64,000 nucleotides of DNA. Origin: an uncultured Lachnospiraceae bacterium (GTDB lineage: Bacteria; Bacillota; Clostridia; Lachnospirales; Lachnospiraceae). Each line of letters begins with the position of its first letter. The stretch's first letter is position 1. Under the pieces are notes generated by a model, which was given only the letters and a program-made list of their open reading frames with translations, did not search any database and was not told the origin of the DNA. Of the stretch, positions 52,333-61,906 are shown piece by piece. The translations under genes and the position numbers were made by a program. The DNA is taken from NCBI GenBank assembly GCA_947625775.1, contig CANQPM010000008.1, positions 1 to 64,000 of the forward strand, given 5' to 3'.

Positions 52333-54150
52333 TTAATTTGGTATCAACAGCACCTGTCCGATATAAAGCTCATTCCCGCTAAGACCATTCAGCCGTTTTA
52401 TCGCATCCACGGTCGTCCCGTACCTCTGCGACAAAAGCCACAGCGTATCGCCGAATTTCACGGTATATTCAAAATACTGCGGCAGCTCAGAGCTTGGGAT
52501 TTTAAGCACCTGCCCTATGGAAAGCTCATTCCCGCTAAGACCGTTCAGCTGCTTTATCGCCTCCACGGTTGTACCGTACCTCTGCGACAAAAGCCACAGC
52601 GTATCGCCAGACCTTACAGTGTACTCAAAATACCCTGCGCTTGGGCCTGACGGAATATTTGTATTCCCACGCAGATTTAAGTAGACATCATAAAGCGCCC
52701 TCCACGTAGCCGCGCCTACTATGCCGTCGGGATTAAGCTGCAGCATCTGCTGGAACGCCTCCACCGCCTGCCGCGTCGCCCCGCCAAAAATGCCGTCCTG
52801 TGAGACGCTCGGTATATTTGGATAATATTCCGAAATAAAATCAAGAAGGTACTGCAGCGTGAGCACGTCATTTCCGCGCGAGCCCTGACGCAGCACGGAG
52901 CTTGGCGGCACTGTCCCTATCCCTGACGCCGCGCCCTCGCTGTCAAGCTCCGCAAGCCGCGCCACAGCCGCGTACACCTGGGAAAGCTTATACCACGTCG
53001 ATTTTCCGACCACGCCGTCAGAGCCCAGATTAAAAATACTCTGAAATTTGCGCACGGCATTGTAGGTACTGTTCCCGAACACCCCCGCCTCGTCGGTAAT
53101 CTCAGGAATAGCGGGATAATTCCTGCGTATTCTGTTTAAATAATTCTGCACTGTCTGCACATCAAGCCCTGTGCTGCCAAGCCGCAGCGCTGTCCCAGGG
53201 TAAGACGACGTGATATCAGTAATCGCGTTTGTTTCCACGATTTCAATATCCTTAGGATAATATGAGCGCAAAATCTGCAGCGGTGAAAGCCCCCTCTGAG
53301 CCAGCGTCACGGTTCCCCACTGCGAAAGCCCGTCGCACACAGACGTAGTGCCATTGCAGAATGATGTAAAATACGGCATATTCTGTCCCTGCCTGCTCAC
53401 ATATTCGTTGAAAATCTCATCCACTATCACGCTTATCGACTCATAAATCTGCCTGCCGTACACAAACGCCATATCATACGCCGTGCTGTTGGTAATGTCA
53501 AAGCTGTAGCCCTGGCTCCTGTACCACTCCGTAAAAATGCGGTTCAGCGCAAACGTGATAATCGCGTAAATATTCGCCCGCAGAGCCGCATCAGGCCACG
53601 TAGGATAAATCTCGCTGCTCGCCACGTTTTTTATGTAATCCGTAAACGGCACCTGCACATTCGCCGCCCACGACGCAGGCGTGCCAAGATGCACTATAAT
53701 CACTCGCGGGATAACAGCCTGCCTCAGTATGCGCGCGTTATCAGGCGGCGCCTGCTGGAAACGCACCTCGCTCCTTGCGGCGGCAGGCTTTTCAAGCTCG
53801 ATTTTCATTATGTCGCCGCCACGGGCAAACTCCTGCATCGGCATAAGCGTAACAGGCAGCACCGCCGTCTCCCCCTCATATATCGCGACGCCCTCCACAT
53901 AGCGCGTCTGAAAGCCTTCCCTGCGCGCAAGCACATTGTAGCTGACATACGGGTTGCCCGCATAGTTTGGATCAAGCGAAAGCGCCATATCCAATGTTTC
54001 CAGTGAAACCACAGGCGCCTCGCCGTTTTCATCGGTAGTTACCTCATATATCTTACGCCCGTCGTCGTCCATTATGCTGACCTGCACGCCCGAAAGCGGC
54101 ACAACCTCATCAGCAAGCCTCGCCTGAATTTTCAGATAACCTATTGCCAT
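52333..54150 (-). CDS. SpoIID-like protein with two PG-binding and two LysM domains
   Basis: A 605-residue protein: N-terminal beta-sandwich of the carboxypeptidase-regulatory type (about 1-110), a SpoIID-like domain (about 150-310; VPFTDYIKNVASSEIYPTWP, NRIFTEWYRSQGY, FDITNSTAYDMAFV), two peptidoglycan-binding_1 domains (about 325-400 and 425-490), and two C-terminal LysM motifs (about 505-550 and 560-605). It has no signal peptide, so it may act in the mother cell, on spore cortex or coat (inference). The ATG at 54150 follows AGGAGA. The two LysM units are nearly identical in DNA, a recent duplication. Confidence 0.87.
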   Translation of the reverse strand: MAIGYLKIQARLADEVVPLSGVQVSIMDDDGRKIYEVTTDENGEAPVVSLETLDMALSLDPNYAGNPYVSYNVLARREGFQTRYVEGVAIYEGETAVLPVTLMPMQEFARGGDIMKIELEKPAAARSEVRFQQAPPDNARILRQAVIPRVIIVHLGTPASWAANVQVPFTDYIKNVASSEIYPTWPDAALRANIYAIITFALNRIFTEWYRSQGYSFDITNSTAYDMAFVYGRQIYESISVIVDEIFNEYVSRQGQNMPYFTSFCNGTTSVCDGLSQWGTVTLAQRGLSPLQILRSYYPKDIEIVETNAITDITSSYPGTALRLGSTGLDVQTVQNYLNRIRRNYPAIPEITDEAGVFGNSTYNAVRKFQSIFNLGSDGVVGKSTWYKLSQVYAAVARLAELDSEGAASGIGTVPPSSVLRQGSRGNDVLTLQYLLDFISEYYPNIPSVSQDGIFGGATRQAVEAFQQMLQLNPDGIVGAATWRALYDVYLNLRGNTNIPSGPSAGYFEYTVRSGDTLWLLSQRYGTTVEAIKQLNGLSGNELSIGQVLKIPSSELPQYFEYTVKFGDTLWLLSQRYGTTVDAIKRLNGLSGNELYIGQVLLIPN

Positions 54151-54287
54151 AAAAAAATTCTCCTTTTTTGCTATGCTCTGCAAGCGGTTTCACGCCTGCC
54201 TCCCGCCGATTATGAATCCTTTTACAGACGCGGCAGACATTGCGTGAACATTAATATTATATGAGCCTAAGCAAAAAAAGTGAATGG

Positions 54288-55985
54288 TTATCCGGAAATT
54301 ACCCTGCAGCGCCTTTTGTAACATGCAATTCCATATTTACGGATTGTTGTCATGCCATCATCAACAAGTCTTTCTTCATAGCCGCGGTCATTAATCTGCT
54401 TTAATGCTTCCTGACATGCGGTATCAAACGCCGCTTTCTCCGCGTATTTTAACTCTATGATAATGCCTGTTTCCTGCTCCTCAATTTCTATGCTTATATC
54501 GCTGTAACCGTCGCCCGATTCAGCATTTGACCGAACTTCCCAGCCATCCATGCTTCCAAAGAGGCCAAGCAGGATACCATGGTAAAAATTCTCTTTCATT
54601 TCTTTTCTGACACTTGTGTCACGTATGCTGATGGTCTTTTTCAGATAGGCGTTAAAACCTTCTTCAATTGCAGTTGTGTCATTTTCTTGAAATGCCCTGC
54701 AGAAGCTCTCCAGCTTTTCCATATTTTTTTGGGTCTCCCATTTGAACCACTCGCGGATTTGGCGGACAAAAATCCACTGTATCTCCTTGTTGGGGATTAC
54801 AAGCTCCGTCAACTCCCCTTCCTGTGCGCCGCGCTGTGTCAGATATCCAGTCGTAAAAAGAATACTCCACAAATTTTCGGGGTCTGAATCAAGATCTCTA
54901 TAGGTCAGTTCCTGACGGATTATCTTTTTTATGCTGCCTCCGTTTATGAGCTGCTCTATATCGTTTCTGTCTGATGTTTTTGCCTTGCTTAGAAATTTTC
55001 TTATAATGTCGTTGCTGCTCGTGTTTACCCAGTAATTCTGAGGCTCTGTTATGCTTCCATCGCGCAGGTCGCCGCAATAATTAATCACATCCCACGGACA
55101 ATATATTTCCAGATTGCCAAACATATAGCCGTCATACCACTCCCTGACCGCACTGTACCAGTCAGCAAATCCGTAATATTCCAGCATCTGACGTACCTCT
55201 GTGTCCGTAAAGCCGAAATATTCCCTATAACGCACGTCTTTTATGGTATATACTTTGAAATTATTCAGTCCTGTAAAAATGCTTTCTTTTGATATTCTAA
55301 GACAGCCTGTCAGCACTGCAAACTGAAGACTGTCGTTCGTTTTAAGGACTCTCCCGAACAAAGTCCTAATCAGGCTTACCATGCCATCATAATAGCCTGA
55401 CTGATACGCCTTATCAAGCGGTACATCATATTCATCAATCAATACGATTGTATTCCTGCCGAAATGCTTCTGCAGAAAACGCGACAACGTCAGCAGGCTC
55501 TTAGATAAGACCTCATCTGACATTGCGTATTCGCCCCGGTTATCCAGCTCAATAAGCTTTTTATACTGTTGGCGCTCTGACTCAGTGAGCCTGTCGCTCT
55601 CCTCCAAAAATGAAAACCTGACCGCCTCATCTCCAAGGACGGAACGCAGGATTCTTTTTGCCGCATCAAGATTTTCCCCTGCCACGTCCTTTAAACTGAT
55701 TGAGATTACTGGGAATTTCCCCATGTATTCTTCACACAGCTTCTTTTCCTTTGAGATTTCAAGCCCATCAAAAAGCGTGCTGTCGCTGCCTGTTTCAAAA
55801 AAATACTTAAGCATACTCATAGTCAGGGTCTTGCCAAAACGTCGCGGACGTGTAAATAGGCTTACATATGCCGAATTTTCCAAAAAGTCCTTGATAAGTC
55901 CCGTTTTATCTACATAATACCTCCCCTCTCTGCGTATCCTTTCAAAATTCTCAATTCCCATAGGGAGCTTTGCTTTTCCTGCCAT
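54288..55985 (-). CDS. AAA ATPase with PD-(D/E)XK nuclease-like domain (DUF1703 type)
   Basis: A protein of about 565 residues: N-terminal AAA-ATPase-like domain (VDKTGLIKDFLE, FTRPRRFGKTLTMSML as P-loop, VLIDEYDVPLDKA as Walker B) and a C-terminal PD-(D/E)XK-like domain (GDGYSDISIEIEEQETGIIIELKYA). Such proteins are present in many copies in gut Bacteroidetes and Clostridia; the role is unknown, possibly related to mobile DNA or defence. A second, partial copy ends this window (63039). The start at 55985 is moderate in quality; an upstream in-frame ATG exists at 56021. Confidence 0.85.
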   Translation of the reverse strand: MAGKAKLPMGIENFERIRREGRYYVDKTGLIKDFLENSAYVSLFTRPRRFGKTLTMSMLKYFFETGSDSTLFDGLEISKEKKLCEEYMGKFPVISISLKDVAGENLDAAKRILRSVLGDEAVRFSFLEESDRLTESERQQYKKLIELDNRGEYAMSDEVLSKSLLTLSRFLQKHFGRNTIVLIDEYDVPLDKAYQSGYYDGMVSLIRTLFGRVLKTNDSLQFAVLTGCLRISKESIFTGLNNFKVYTIKDVRYREYFGFTDTEVRQMLEYYGFADWYSAVREWYDGYMFGNLEIYCPWDVINYCGDLRDGSITEPQNYWVNTSSNDIIRKFLSKAKTSDRNDIEQLINGGSIKKIIRQELTYRDLDSDPENLWSILFTTGYLTQRGAQEGELTELVIPNKEIQWIFVRQIREWFKWETQKNMEKLESFCRAFQENDTTAIEEGFNAYLKKTISIRDTSVRKEMKENFYHGILLGLFGSMDGWEVRSNAESGDGYSDISIEIEEQETGIIIELKYAEKAAFDTACQEALKQINDRGYEERLVDDGMTTIRKYGIACYKRRCRVISG

Positions 55986-56208
55986 AACAAACCATACCTC
56001 ACTTCTTAAAAACCTTTTCATCCAACAAATATGAGTGTCGCCTTAGTACTTTTCCAAAAAATGAACATAAATTATTTACAAATATGATTTTTCTATAACT
56101 CCAATATATCATCTATGAACTGAGATTTCAAGGTTAAGGCACCAAGCCTTCACTGCATAAAAAGATGTTTGGCAGAAAAACATTAAAATCGCATTTTTAG
56201 TGCTATAA

Positions 56209-58023
56209 TCAAATCGCATTTCCCGCAAACTGCGTCATGTAAAGCTCATAATATTTCCCCTGCTTTTCAAGCAGCTCCTCATGATTGCCGCTCTCGATAA
56301 TCCTGCCCTGCTCCATCACGACGATAAAATCCGCGTCCTGTATCGTGGAAAGCCTGTGCGCGATAATAAGGCTCGTCCTGTTTTCCATAAGCTTTACCAT
56401 CGCGTCCTGTATGCGCTTCTCTGTGCGCGTGTCCACGCTCGACGTAGCCTCGTCAAGTATCAAGATCTTTGGCTGCGCCAGAAACGCCCGCGCAATCGCC
56501 AAAAGCTGCCTCTGCCCCTGCGACAGATTATAACCCTCGCCTGAAAGCTGAGTGTCATACCCTTCCTTCAAGCGCAGTATCATATCATGGCAGTTGCTCA
56601 TCTTAGCCGCCTGCTCCATTTCCCCGTCTGACGCGCCCTGATTTGAATATTTCAAATTGTTCCTCACGGTGTCCGCAAAAAGCACAGTGTCCTGCAGCAC
56701 TATCGCCGTGTTGTCGCGCAGGTTTTGACAGTCTATATCCTTGATGTTTACGCCGTCAATCAGTATCTCGCCACTGTCCACGTCGTAAAACCGCATCAGC
56801 AAATTTACCACAGTAGTCTTGCCGCTGCCCGTAGCGCCGACAAGCGCAATCTTATGTCCCGCGCGCACCTCAAGATTAAAATCATGCAGCACCTGCTGCC
56901 CTTCGACATACGAAAAATTGACGTTTTTAAAATTGATTACGCCCTTTGCGCTGTCCATATTCTGGCTGCCCGACTTGTCCTCCCGCGGCTGGTCGATAAT
57001 CGCAAACACCCTCTCCGCGCCTGCGATTGCCGTCTGAATCTGCCCGTAAATCTGCGCAAGCTCGTCAATTGGTCGCCCGAACTGTTTCGCGTAGACAATA
57101 AACGCCGAAATAATTCCTATCGAAATCACGCCGTTTACCGCAAAATACCCTCCAAACGCGGCAATAATCACAAATCCTACATTGTTTATAACATTCATCA
57201 CGGGTCCCATTGAACCGCCCAAAATCTCGGCAAAAATTCCCGCCGACGTAAGCTCGTCAGAAACGCTGTCAAACTTCTCTATCACCTCGCCCTGATGCTC
57301 ATACGCCACGACAGTGCGATACCCCGTCACCATCTCCTCCACAGTGCCGTTGAGCTCGCCCAAAAGCGCCTGCCGTTTTCTGTAAAAAGTCCTCATCGCC
57401 TTTGAAAGCAGCTTAGTCGCCGCAAGCGTCAGCAACACTGTAGTGCAGGACAGCAGCGCAAGCGGCGGACACAGGTACAGCATCATGGCAACAGTGCCGA
57501 TAATCGTCAAAATCCCTGAAAACATTGAGCTGAGCGACTGTGACACCGTATTGGAAATATTTTCCACATCGTTCGTCATGCGGCTCATAATGTCGCCATG
57601 CGAATGGCTGTCAATGTATTTCACGGGCAGATTAACCACGCAGTCAAACAAATCCTCGCGCATTCTGCTCACTACACGCTGGCTCAAAACCGCGCTGTTC
57701 CTGCTCTGCAGAAAAGTACCAAGGCTCTGGATTGCATAAACTATAAGCATAGTCACCAGAATTTTCGGCAGCCGCCCAAAGTCAAGCGCCGTAATCGAGT
57801 CTATCGCATCGCTCTGCAGCCTTGGCGCATACACAGACGCAATCACCACCACAAAAACCACGGCAAGCAGAAAAACCACCACTCTCATCTCGCTTGCAAA
57901 ATACCCCACAAGACGCCGCATAGTCTTTCTGCCTTCCTTCGGCTTCTCCACCTGTCGGTTGCGCGGCGTTCGCGAACCTGGCACCCTGTAATTGCTCATC
58001 GACTGTTCCCTGTTTTCAGCCAT
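56209..58023 (-). CDS. ABC exporter subunit 2 (MdlB/LmrA-like)
   Basis: A 604-residue half-transporter: six helices (about 40-320) followed by an ATPase domain with Walker A GATGSGKTT, signature LSQGQRQLLAIARAFL, Walker B ILILDEATSSVD and IIAHRLSTIQDAD. It pairs with the next protein upstream to form a heterodimeric exporter; in such pairs one nucleotide site is often degenerate, but here signature and Walker B look intact. The ATG at 58023 follows GGAGG. The N-terminal 35 residues are basic and cytoplasmic. Confidence 0.95.
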   Translation of the reverse strand: MAENREQSMSNYRVPGSRTPRNRQVEKPKEGRKTMRRLVGYFASEMRVVVFLLAVVFVVVIASVYAPRLQSDAIDSITALDFGRLPKILVTMLIVYAIQSLGTFLQSRNSAVLSQRVVSRMREDLFDCVVNLPVKYIDSHSHGDIMSRMTNDVENISNTVSQSLSSMFSGILTIIGTVAMMLYLCPPLALLSCTTVLLTLAATKLLSKAMRTFYRKRQALLGELNGTVEEMVTGYRTVVAYEHQGEVIEKFDSVSDELTSAGIFAEILGGSMGPVMNVINNVGFVIIAAFGGYFAVNGVISIGIISAFIVYAKQFGRPIDELAQIYGQIQTAIAGAERVFAIIDQPREDKSGSQNMDSAKGVINFKNVNFSYVEGQQVLHDFNLEVRAGHKIALVGATGSGKTTVVNLLMRFYDVDSGEILIDGVNIKDIDCQNLRDNTAIVLQDTVLFADTVRNNLKYSNQGASDGEMEQAAKMSNCHDMILRLKEGYDTQLSGEGYNLSQGQRQLLAIARAFLAQPKILILDEATSSVDTRTEKRIQDAMVKLMENRTSLIIAHRLSTIQDADFIVVMEQGRIIESGNHEELLEKQGKYYELYMTQFAGNAI

Positions 58024-58075
58024 TTCAAGCCTCCATTCTATTCTGTAAACCTTAGTACCATTCAACAATATAAAT

Positions 58076-59800
58076 TTACCGTTTCAGCTGCGAATCATAA
58101 ATATCCCTGTAAATCGCGCTGTTCTCCATCAGCTCATCATGGCTTCCACACGCCGCAAGCCGCCCATTCTCGATAACCGCGATCCTGTCCGCGTCCTTCA
58201 CCGACGCAATCCTCTGGGCTATGATAATCTTCGTCGTGCCGCCATACTCTCTTTTAAGCTCCTCATAAAGCCTTGCCTCCGTCTTTAAGTCAAGCGCGCT
58301 CGTCGTATCATCAAAAATCAGTATTTCCGCGTCTTTCAAAACCGCACGGCTTATCGCCACCCTCTGCTTCTGTCCGCCCGAAAGGCTGTGGCCGCCCTGC
58401 GTCACCTGCGTGTCAAGCCCGTCCTCCTTGCTGTCTATAAATTCAGACGCCTGCGCCACGTCAGCCGCGCGCCTTATCTCTGCCTCTGCAGCGTCAGGCT
58501 TTCCCCACGCGATATTCTCACGTATCGACGTGCTGAAAATCTCGCTTTTCTGCAAAGCCACGGCTATTTTGCCGCGCAGCGCGCCCAATGTATAATCCTT
58601 TACATTCACGTCATCAACAAGCACCTCGCCCTGCGTCGCATCATAAAACCTCGGTATCAGATTGACAAGGCTTGACTTGCCGCACCCTGTCGCGCCTAAA
58701 ATGCCAAATGTCTCGCCTGGATTAATTGTCAGGCTGAAATCGGAGATAACTTTCTTTTCACCCATATTCGGGTATGAAAAGGACACATTCCTAAACTCCA
58801 CCTTGCCCTTGACGGCAGTATCACCCGCAAAGCTCCCACCCTTAATCGACGGCTCACAGTCAAGCACCTCTTTTATGCGCTTTCCCGATGCCACGCCCCT
58901 TGACACGGTCTGGAAAATCATTGTCATTCGCATCACGGCGTTTAAAATCTGCGATATGTATGTAATCGCCGCCATCACATCGCCTGGCGTGACTCCCCCG
59001 TTTCCGACCTCTATGGCACCGACCTTTATCACCGCTACCACGGAAACATTGAGTATTATATTCATAATCGGCGTCATATATGAAAACAGCAAAAGCACGT
59101 CAAGCTGTGTGCCGACGAGCTCGCCGTTTGCCGCGCCAAAACGCCCTTTTTCATACTCCTCCTTTACATATGCCTTGACGACGCGCGCGCCCGCGACATT
59201 TTCCTGCATAACGTTATTTACCTTGTCAAGCTTTTCCTGCAGGACAGTAAACATAGGATTGGCCTTGGCGATGAAAAATATAACGCACGCTACAATCAGC
59301 GGCAGCGCGCACGCAACCACCACGCCAAAGCTTAAATCAAGCGTAAGCATGCACACGATACCGCCCGCAAACAGCAGAAATGTCCGCACAAAGCCCCTGA
59401 TGCACTGTGTCACAAGGTTCTGCACCTGCGTAATGTCGTTCGTCACGCGCGTAATCAGTGAGCCTGTGGAAAATCTGTCGGTCTGCTCAAACGAAAACGA
59501 CATCACTCTGCGGAACGCGTCCTTTCTGATGTCGTTGCCATAATTCTGGCTGCACAGGTTTGCGAACACTCCCGACATTATCCCGCAAAAGCAGCCAAAA
59601 AGCACAAGCCCAATCATCTTGAGCCCCGTATTGATTACAAGCCCCAAGTCGCCCACTCCGCCGTGCGACAAGCCCAACACGCCCTCGTCCACAATCTGTC
59701 CCATAAGGCGCGGCTGCAGCAAATCCATGCTCACCTCGCCTACCATAAAAATTGGCGCCAGTATAAAAAACAGCCAGTATTTTTTCAGATATTTAAGCAT
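58076..59800 (-). CDS. ABC exporter subunit 1 (MdlA/LmrA-like)
   Basis: A 574-residue half-transporter: six membrane helices, then ATPase with Walker A GATGCGKSS, signature LSGGQKQRVAIARAVL-type (LSGGQKQRVAIS here), and a Walker B that reads ILIFDDTTSALD. The usual catalytic Glu is replaced by Asp (DDTTS rather than DEATS). So this is the subunit with the degenerate site, as is usual in heterodimeric exporters. It is the first gene of the pair, with SD GAGGA and a promoter at 59849-59877. Confidence 0.95.
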   Translation of the reverse strand: MLKYLKKYWLFFILAPIFMVGEVSMDLLQPRLMGQIVDEGVLGLSHGGVGDLGLVINTGLKMIGLVLFGCFCGIMSGVFANLCSQNYGNDIRKDAFRRVMSFSFEQTDRFSTGSLITRVTNDITQVQNLVTQCIRGFVRTFLLFAGGIVCMLTLDLSFGVVVACALPLIVACVIFFIAKANPMFTVLQEKLDKVNNVMQENVAGARVVKAYVKEEYEKGRFGAANGELVGTQLDVLLLFSYMTPIMNIILNVSVVAVIKVGAIEVGNGGVTPGDVMAAITYISQILNAVMRMTMIFQTVSRGVASGKRIKEVLDCEPSIKGGSFAGDTAVKGKVEFRNVSFSYPNMGEKKVISDFSLTINPGETFGILGATGCGKSSLVNLIPRFYDATQGEVLVDDVNVKDYTLGALRGKIAVALQKSEIFSTSIRENIAWGKPDAAEAEIRRAADVAQASEFIDSKEDGLDTQVTQGGHSLSGGQKQRVAISRAVLKDAEILIFDDTTSALDLKTEARLYEELKREYGGTTKIIIAQRIASVKDADRIAVIENGRLAACGSHDELMENSAIYRDIYDSQLKR

Positions 59801-59848
59801 AGCTTCCTCACATTCTTTTATACAGTTTCCATAATTTTGCCATTTATA

Positions 59849-59877
59849 ATTTTACATTAAGAAAAAATTTTTTTCAA
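59849..59877 (-). promoter_or_regulatory. Promoter of the ABC exporter operon
   Basis: On the minus strand: TTGAAA, 17 bases, TAAAAT. Confidence 0.55.
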
Positions 59878-60028
59878 GTTTATGTACGGCGAAAATTTTT
59901 ATCTATCAATCATACCACATCACATCAAATCTTAAACAAATATTAAACAAGTTTTAATGGAGGTGTGTGTGTATTTATGGTAGGATAATAACACTAAACA
60001 ATTCAACAATCAGGATTGTAGCCATCTT

Positions 60029-60056
60029 TTGACAAGTCGCTCATATACAATATATT
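60029..60056 (+). promoter_or_regulatory. Promoter of the vanZ-like gene
   Basis: TTGACA, 16 bases, TATATT. A small hairpin (TCTCA...TGAGA) follows in the leader. Confidence 0.55.
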
Positions 60057-60090
60057 CTCAGGAAATTTTGAGAGAAGCTGGGAGGAAAAT

Positions 60091-60714
60091 ATGTTACCAA
60101 TTTCAGATATTCTTATCCGCTCAATAAGCGGGTATGTGTTTATAGTGCCAGTTCTTATATTTTATTTCTTATACCTTAAAAAATCGAAAGGAAAACAAAG
60201 CCCTTTTCATATTTGTGCCGTATTTTTGTTTTATTATTATCTTTTTGGGATTTTGACCGTAACAGGAATTGGTTATACAAGTACAATGTCATTCCGCCCC
60301 AAAATCTCTCTGATTCCGTTTTTCGGTATGATAAGCGGACCTACAGATACTATACTGAATATTGTTTTATTTGTTCCGTTAGGTTTTTTCCTGCCATTGC
60401 TGTATAAGAAATACTGTCATATAAAGACCGTCGTATTAACTGGATTTCTGTTTTCTTTATCCGTTGAAATATTTCAGATGTTTGGATGGGGTTCAACAGA
60501 TATAAATGATCTCATTACAAATACGGCGGGGGTATGCGTAGGATATTGGGTTTATTATATGCTGTCCAAAATTTTACCTGATAATTTGAGAAAAAAGTTT
60601 CGGTCTAATAATGCCAATTATATGGTCGAAGTGTTCTTGTTTGCCATTTACACATTTATAATCATGGTTACAATTCAACCTTGGGTAATCCATAATCTGC
60701 TTAATGTCGGATAA
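60091..60714 (+). CDS. VanZ-family membrane protein
   Basis: A 207-residue membrane protein with five predicted helices and VanZ-like motifs: ISLIPFFGM, DTILNIVLFVPLGFFLPLL, LSVEIFQMFGWGSTDINDLITNTAG. VanZ confers low-level teicoplanin resistance in enterococci; most chromosomal relatives have an unknown envelope function. The SD GGGAGGA precedes the ATG. It lies 69 bases upstream of the XRE regulator gene on the same strand. Confidence 0.88.
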   Translation: MLPISDILIRSISGYVFIVPVLIFYFLYLKKSKGKQSPFHICAVFLFYYYLFGILTVTGIGYTSTMSFRPKISLIPFFGMISGPTDTILNIVLFVPLGFFLPLLYKKYCHIKTVVLTGFLFSLSVEIFQMFGWGSTDINDLITNTAGVCVGYWVYYMLSKILPDNLRKKFRSNNANYMVEVFLFAIYTFIIMVTIQPWVIHNLLNVG

Positions 60715-60783
60715 ATGTTAATTTGCGTTGCTTGCCGCAATGGGCTTTTTTCTGCATAATGGTGTTGAAAGGAGGTATCACTT

Positions 60784-61293
60784 ATGCTAAGTGAAAACAT
60801 CAAAGCAATCAGAAAATCTAAAGGACTTTCGCAAGAAGAACTTGCAATCAAGCTGAATGTGGTAAGGCAAACAATATCAAAATGGGAGCAAGGCTTATCT
60901 GTTCCAGATGCCGTTATGTTGATTTCCATATCAGAGGTATTTGAAACATCTGTAAGCACATTGCTTGGAGAAACTGTTGTAGAGCCAAAGGCTGATGAAT
61001 TAAAGGCAATTTCCGAAAAACTTGAGGTCATAAATCTTCAAATTGCACATCGGGAAGCAACGAGGCGAAAAGTAATTCGTTGGCTTTTTATTTCATTTTG
61101 TGTGAGTATAACGGTTGTATCTGCAGCTTTAATAATGCTAAACAGTCCTTACCTGAACTGGGATTATAATGAACCCGAAACGGCAGTTGCGGGAGTATTA
61201 TTTCACGCATTTGAGTGGCTATTCGTTAGAGTAACACCGTTTGCTTTGATTGCGGCAATCCTTGGAATTTGTTTGACGCGGAAGAAAAGCTGA
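60784..61293 (+). CDS. XRE-family regulator with C-terminal membrane helices
   Basis: A 169-residue protein: N-terminal helix-turn-helix (IKAIRKSKGLSQEELAIKL, RQTISKWEQGLSVPD), a linker helix, then two membrane helices (about 94-115 and 138-160) separated by a short outside loop. Such membrane-tethered XRE proteins are common in Clostridia, often next to small membrane proteins. It probably regulates its own neighbourhood, perhaps the VanZ gene. SD GGAGG. Terminated by the hairpin at 61445-61486. Confidence 0.85.
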   Translation: MLSENIKAIRKSKGLSQEELAIKLNVVRQTISKWEQGLSVPDAVMLISISEVFETSVSTLLGETVVEPKADELKAISEKLEVINLQIAHREATRRKVIRWLFISFCVSITVVSAALIMLNSPYLNWDYNEPETAVAGVLFHAFEWLFVRVTPFALIAAILGICLTRKKS

Positions 61294-61444
61294 ATACGAC
61301 GCATACACGGCGTTTCTTACTTCCCAGCAGGGATTTCATAATTGATTTTCAAATAAGGGTCTTGAACCTTTGCAAAAAAATCATCAGATACAAAATACAG
61401 GCTTCCCGTTAAAATCTCCATAAGCGGCTTTTCTCCTTGTAAAA

Positions 61445-61486
61445 TTTAAGCCCCTTGCTATGGGGCAAGAGGCTTAAAAACTTTTT
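61445..61486 (+). terminator. Terminator after the XRE gene
   Basis: TTTAAGCC ... GGCTTAAA with an inner CTTGC/GCAAG stem, followed by AACTTTTTC. It lies about 150 bases past the stop. Confidence 0.75.
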
Positions 61487-61571
61487 CACGGTCTATTTGT
61501 TATTCGCGTGACCGGGAGCGAACCACGTTTTCACGGCCTGTTTGTTTTCCGCATGACCGGGAACGGACTAC
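61483..61571 (+). repeat. Pair of 44-45-base direct repeats
   Basis: 61483-61527 and 61528-61571 both read TTTTCACGG, T-rich part, CGC/CGCATGACCGGGA and end in a similar stretch. They are adjacent and about 80 percent alike by eye. Confidence 0.7.
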
Positions 61572-61835
61572 TTTTTCAAGACAGTTGCCTGCCTGTTACT
61601 ATTATTATACGCAAGCTCAGATAATATGTCAATCCCATATAATTTTGTTTTTTATTATCTGCTTATCCGCGCTCGGTTTCCCGTTTCAGTTGCTTTTCTG
61701 CATGTAAAATGCTGTATATGCCTTGATTGATAACATCATACTCCTATACCTGAGTGATATGAAAAATAAAGAAACTAACCATGTATTTTGTGAACTGACT
61801 TTATAATTGGCTGCAAAAAATCATTCAAATACAAT

Positions 61836-61880
61836 AAGAAATACGCCAAAACCAGCAATGCTGGAAATGGCGTTTTCTTA
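61836..61880 (-). terminator. Terminator of cysK
   Basis: A nested hairpin (AAGAAA-ACGCCA outer arms and CCAGC/GCTGG inner arms), 27 bases after the cysK stop, with TATTTCTTATTG on the minus side. Confidence 0.7.
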
Positions 61881-61906
61881 ACACAAACTTATTTTACTAT
61901 TAACTA

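Larger units (their letters stand above)
61294..61906. other. Intergenic region without genes
   Basis: About 610 bases. It contains two terminators (61445-61486 and 61836-61880) and a pair of 44-45-base direct repeats (61483-61571). The rest is A/T-rich with no frame of merit, SD-start pair or tRNA. It may be the remains of a lost gene. Confidence 0.6.

Noticed and set aside
52333-54150. Phage endolysin because of LysM and PG-binding domains
   Set aside because: It has a SpoIID-like core and no catalytic lysin domain, and no phage genes surround it.
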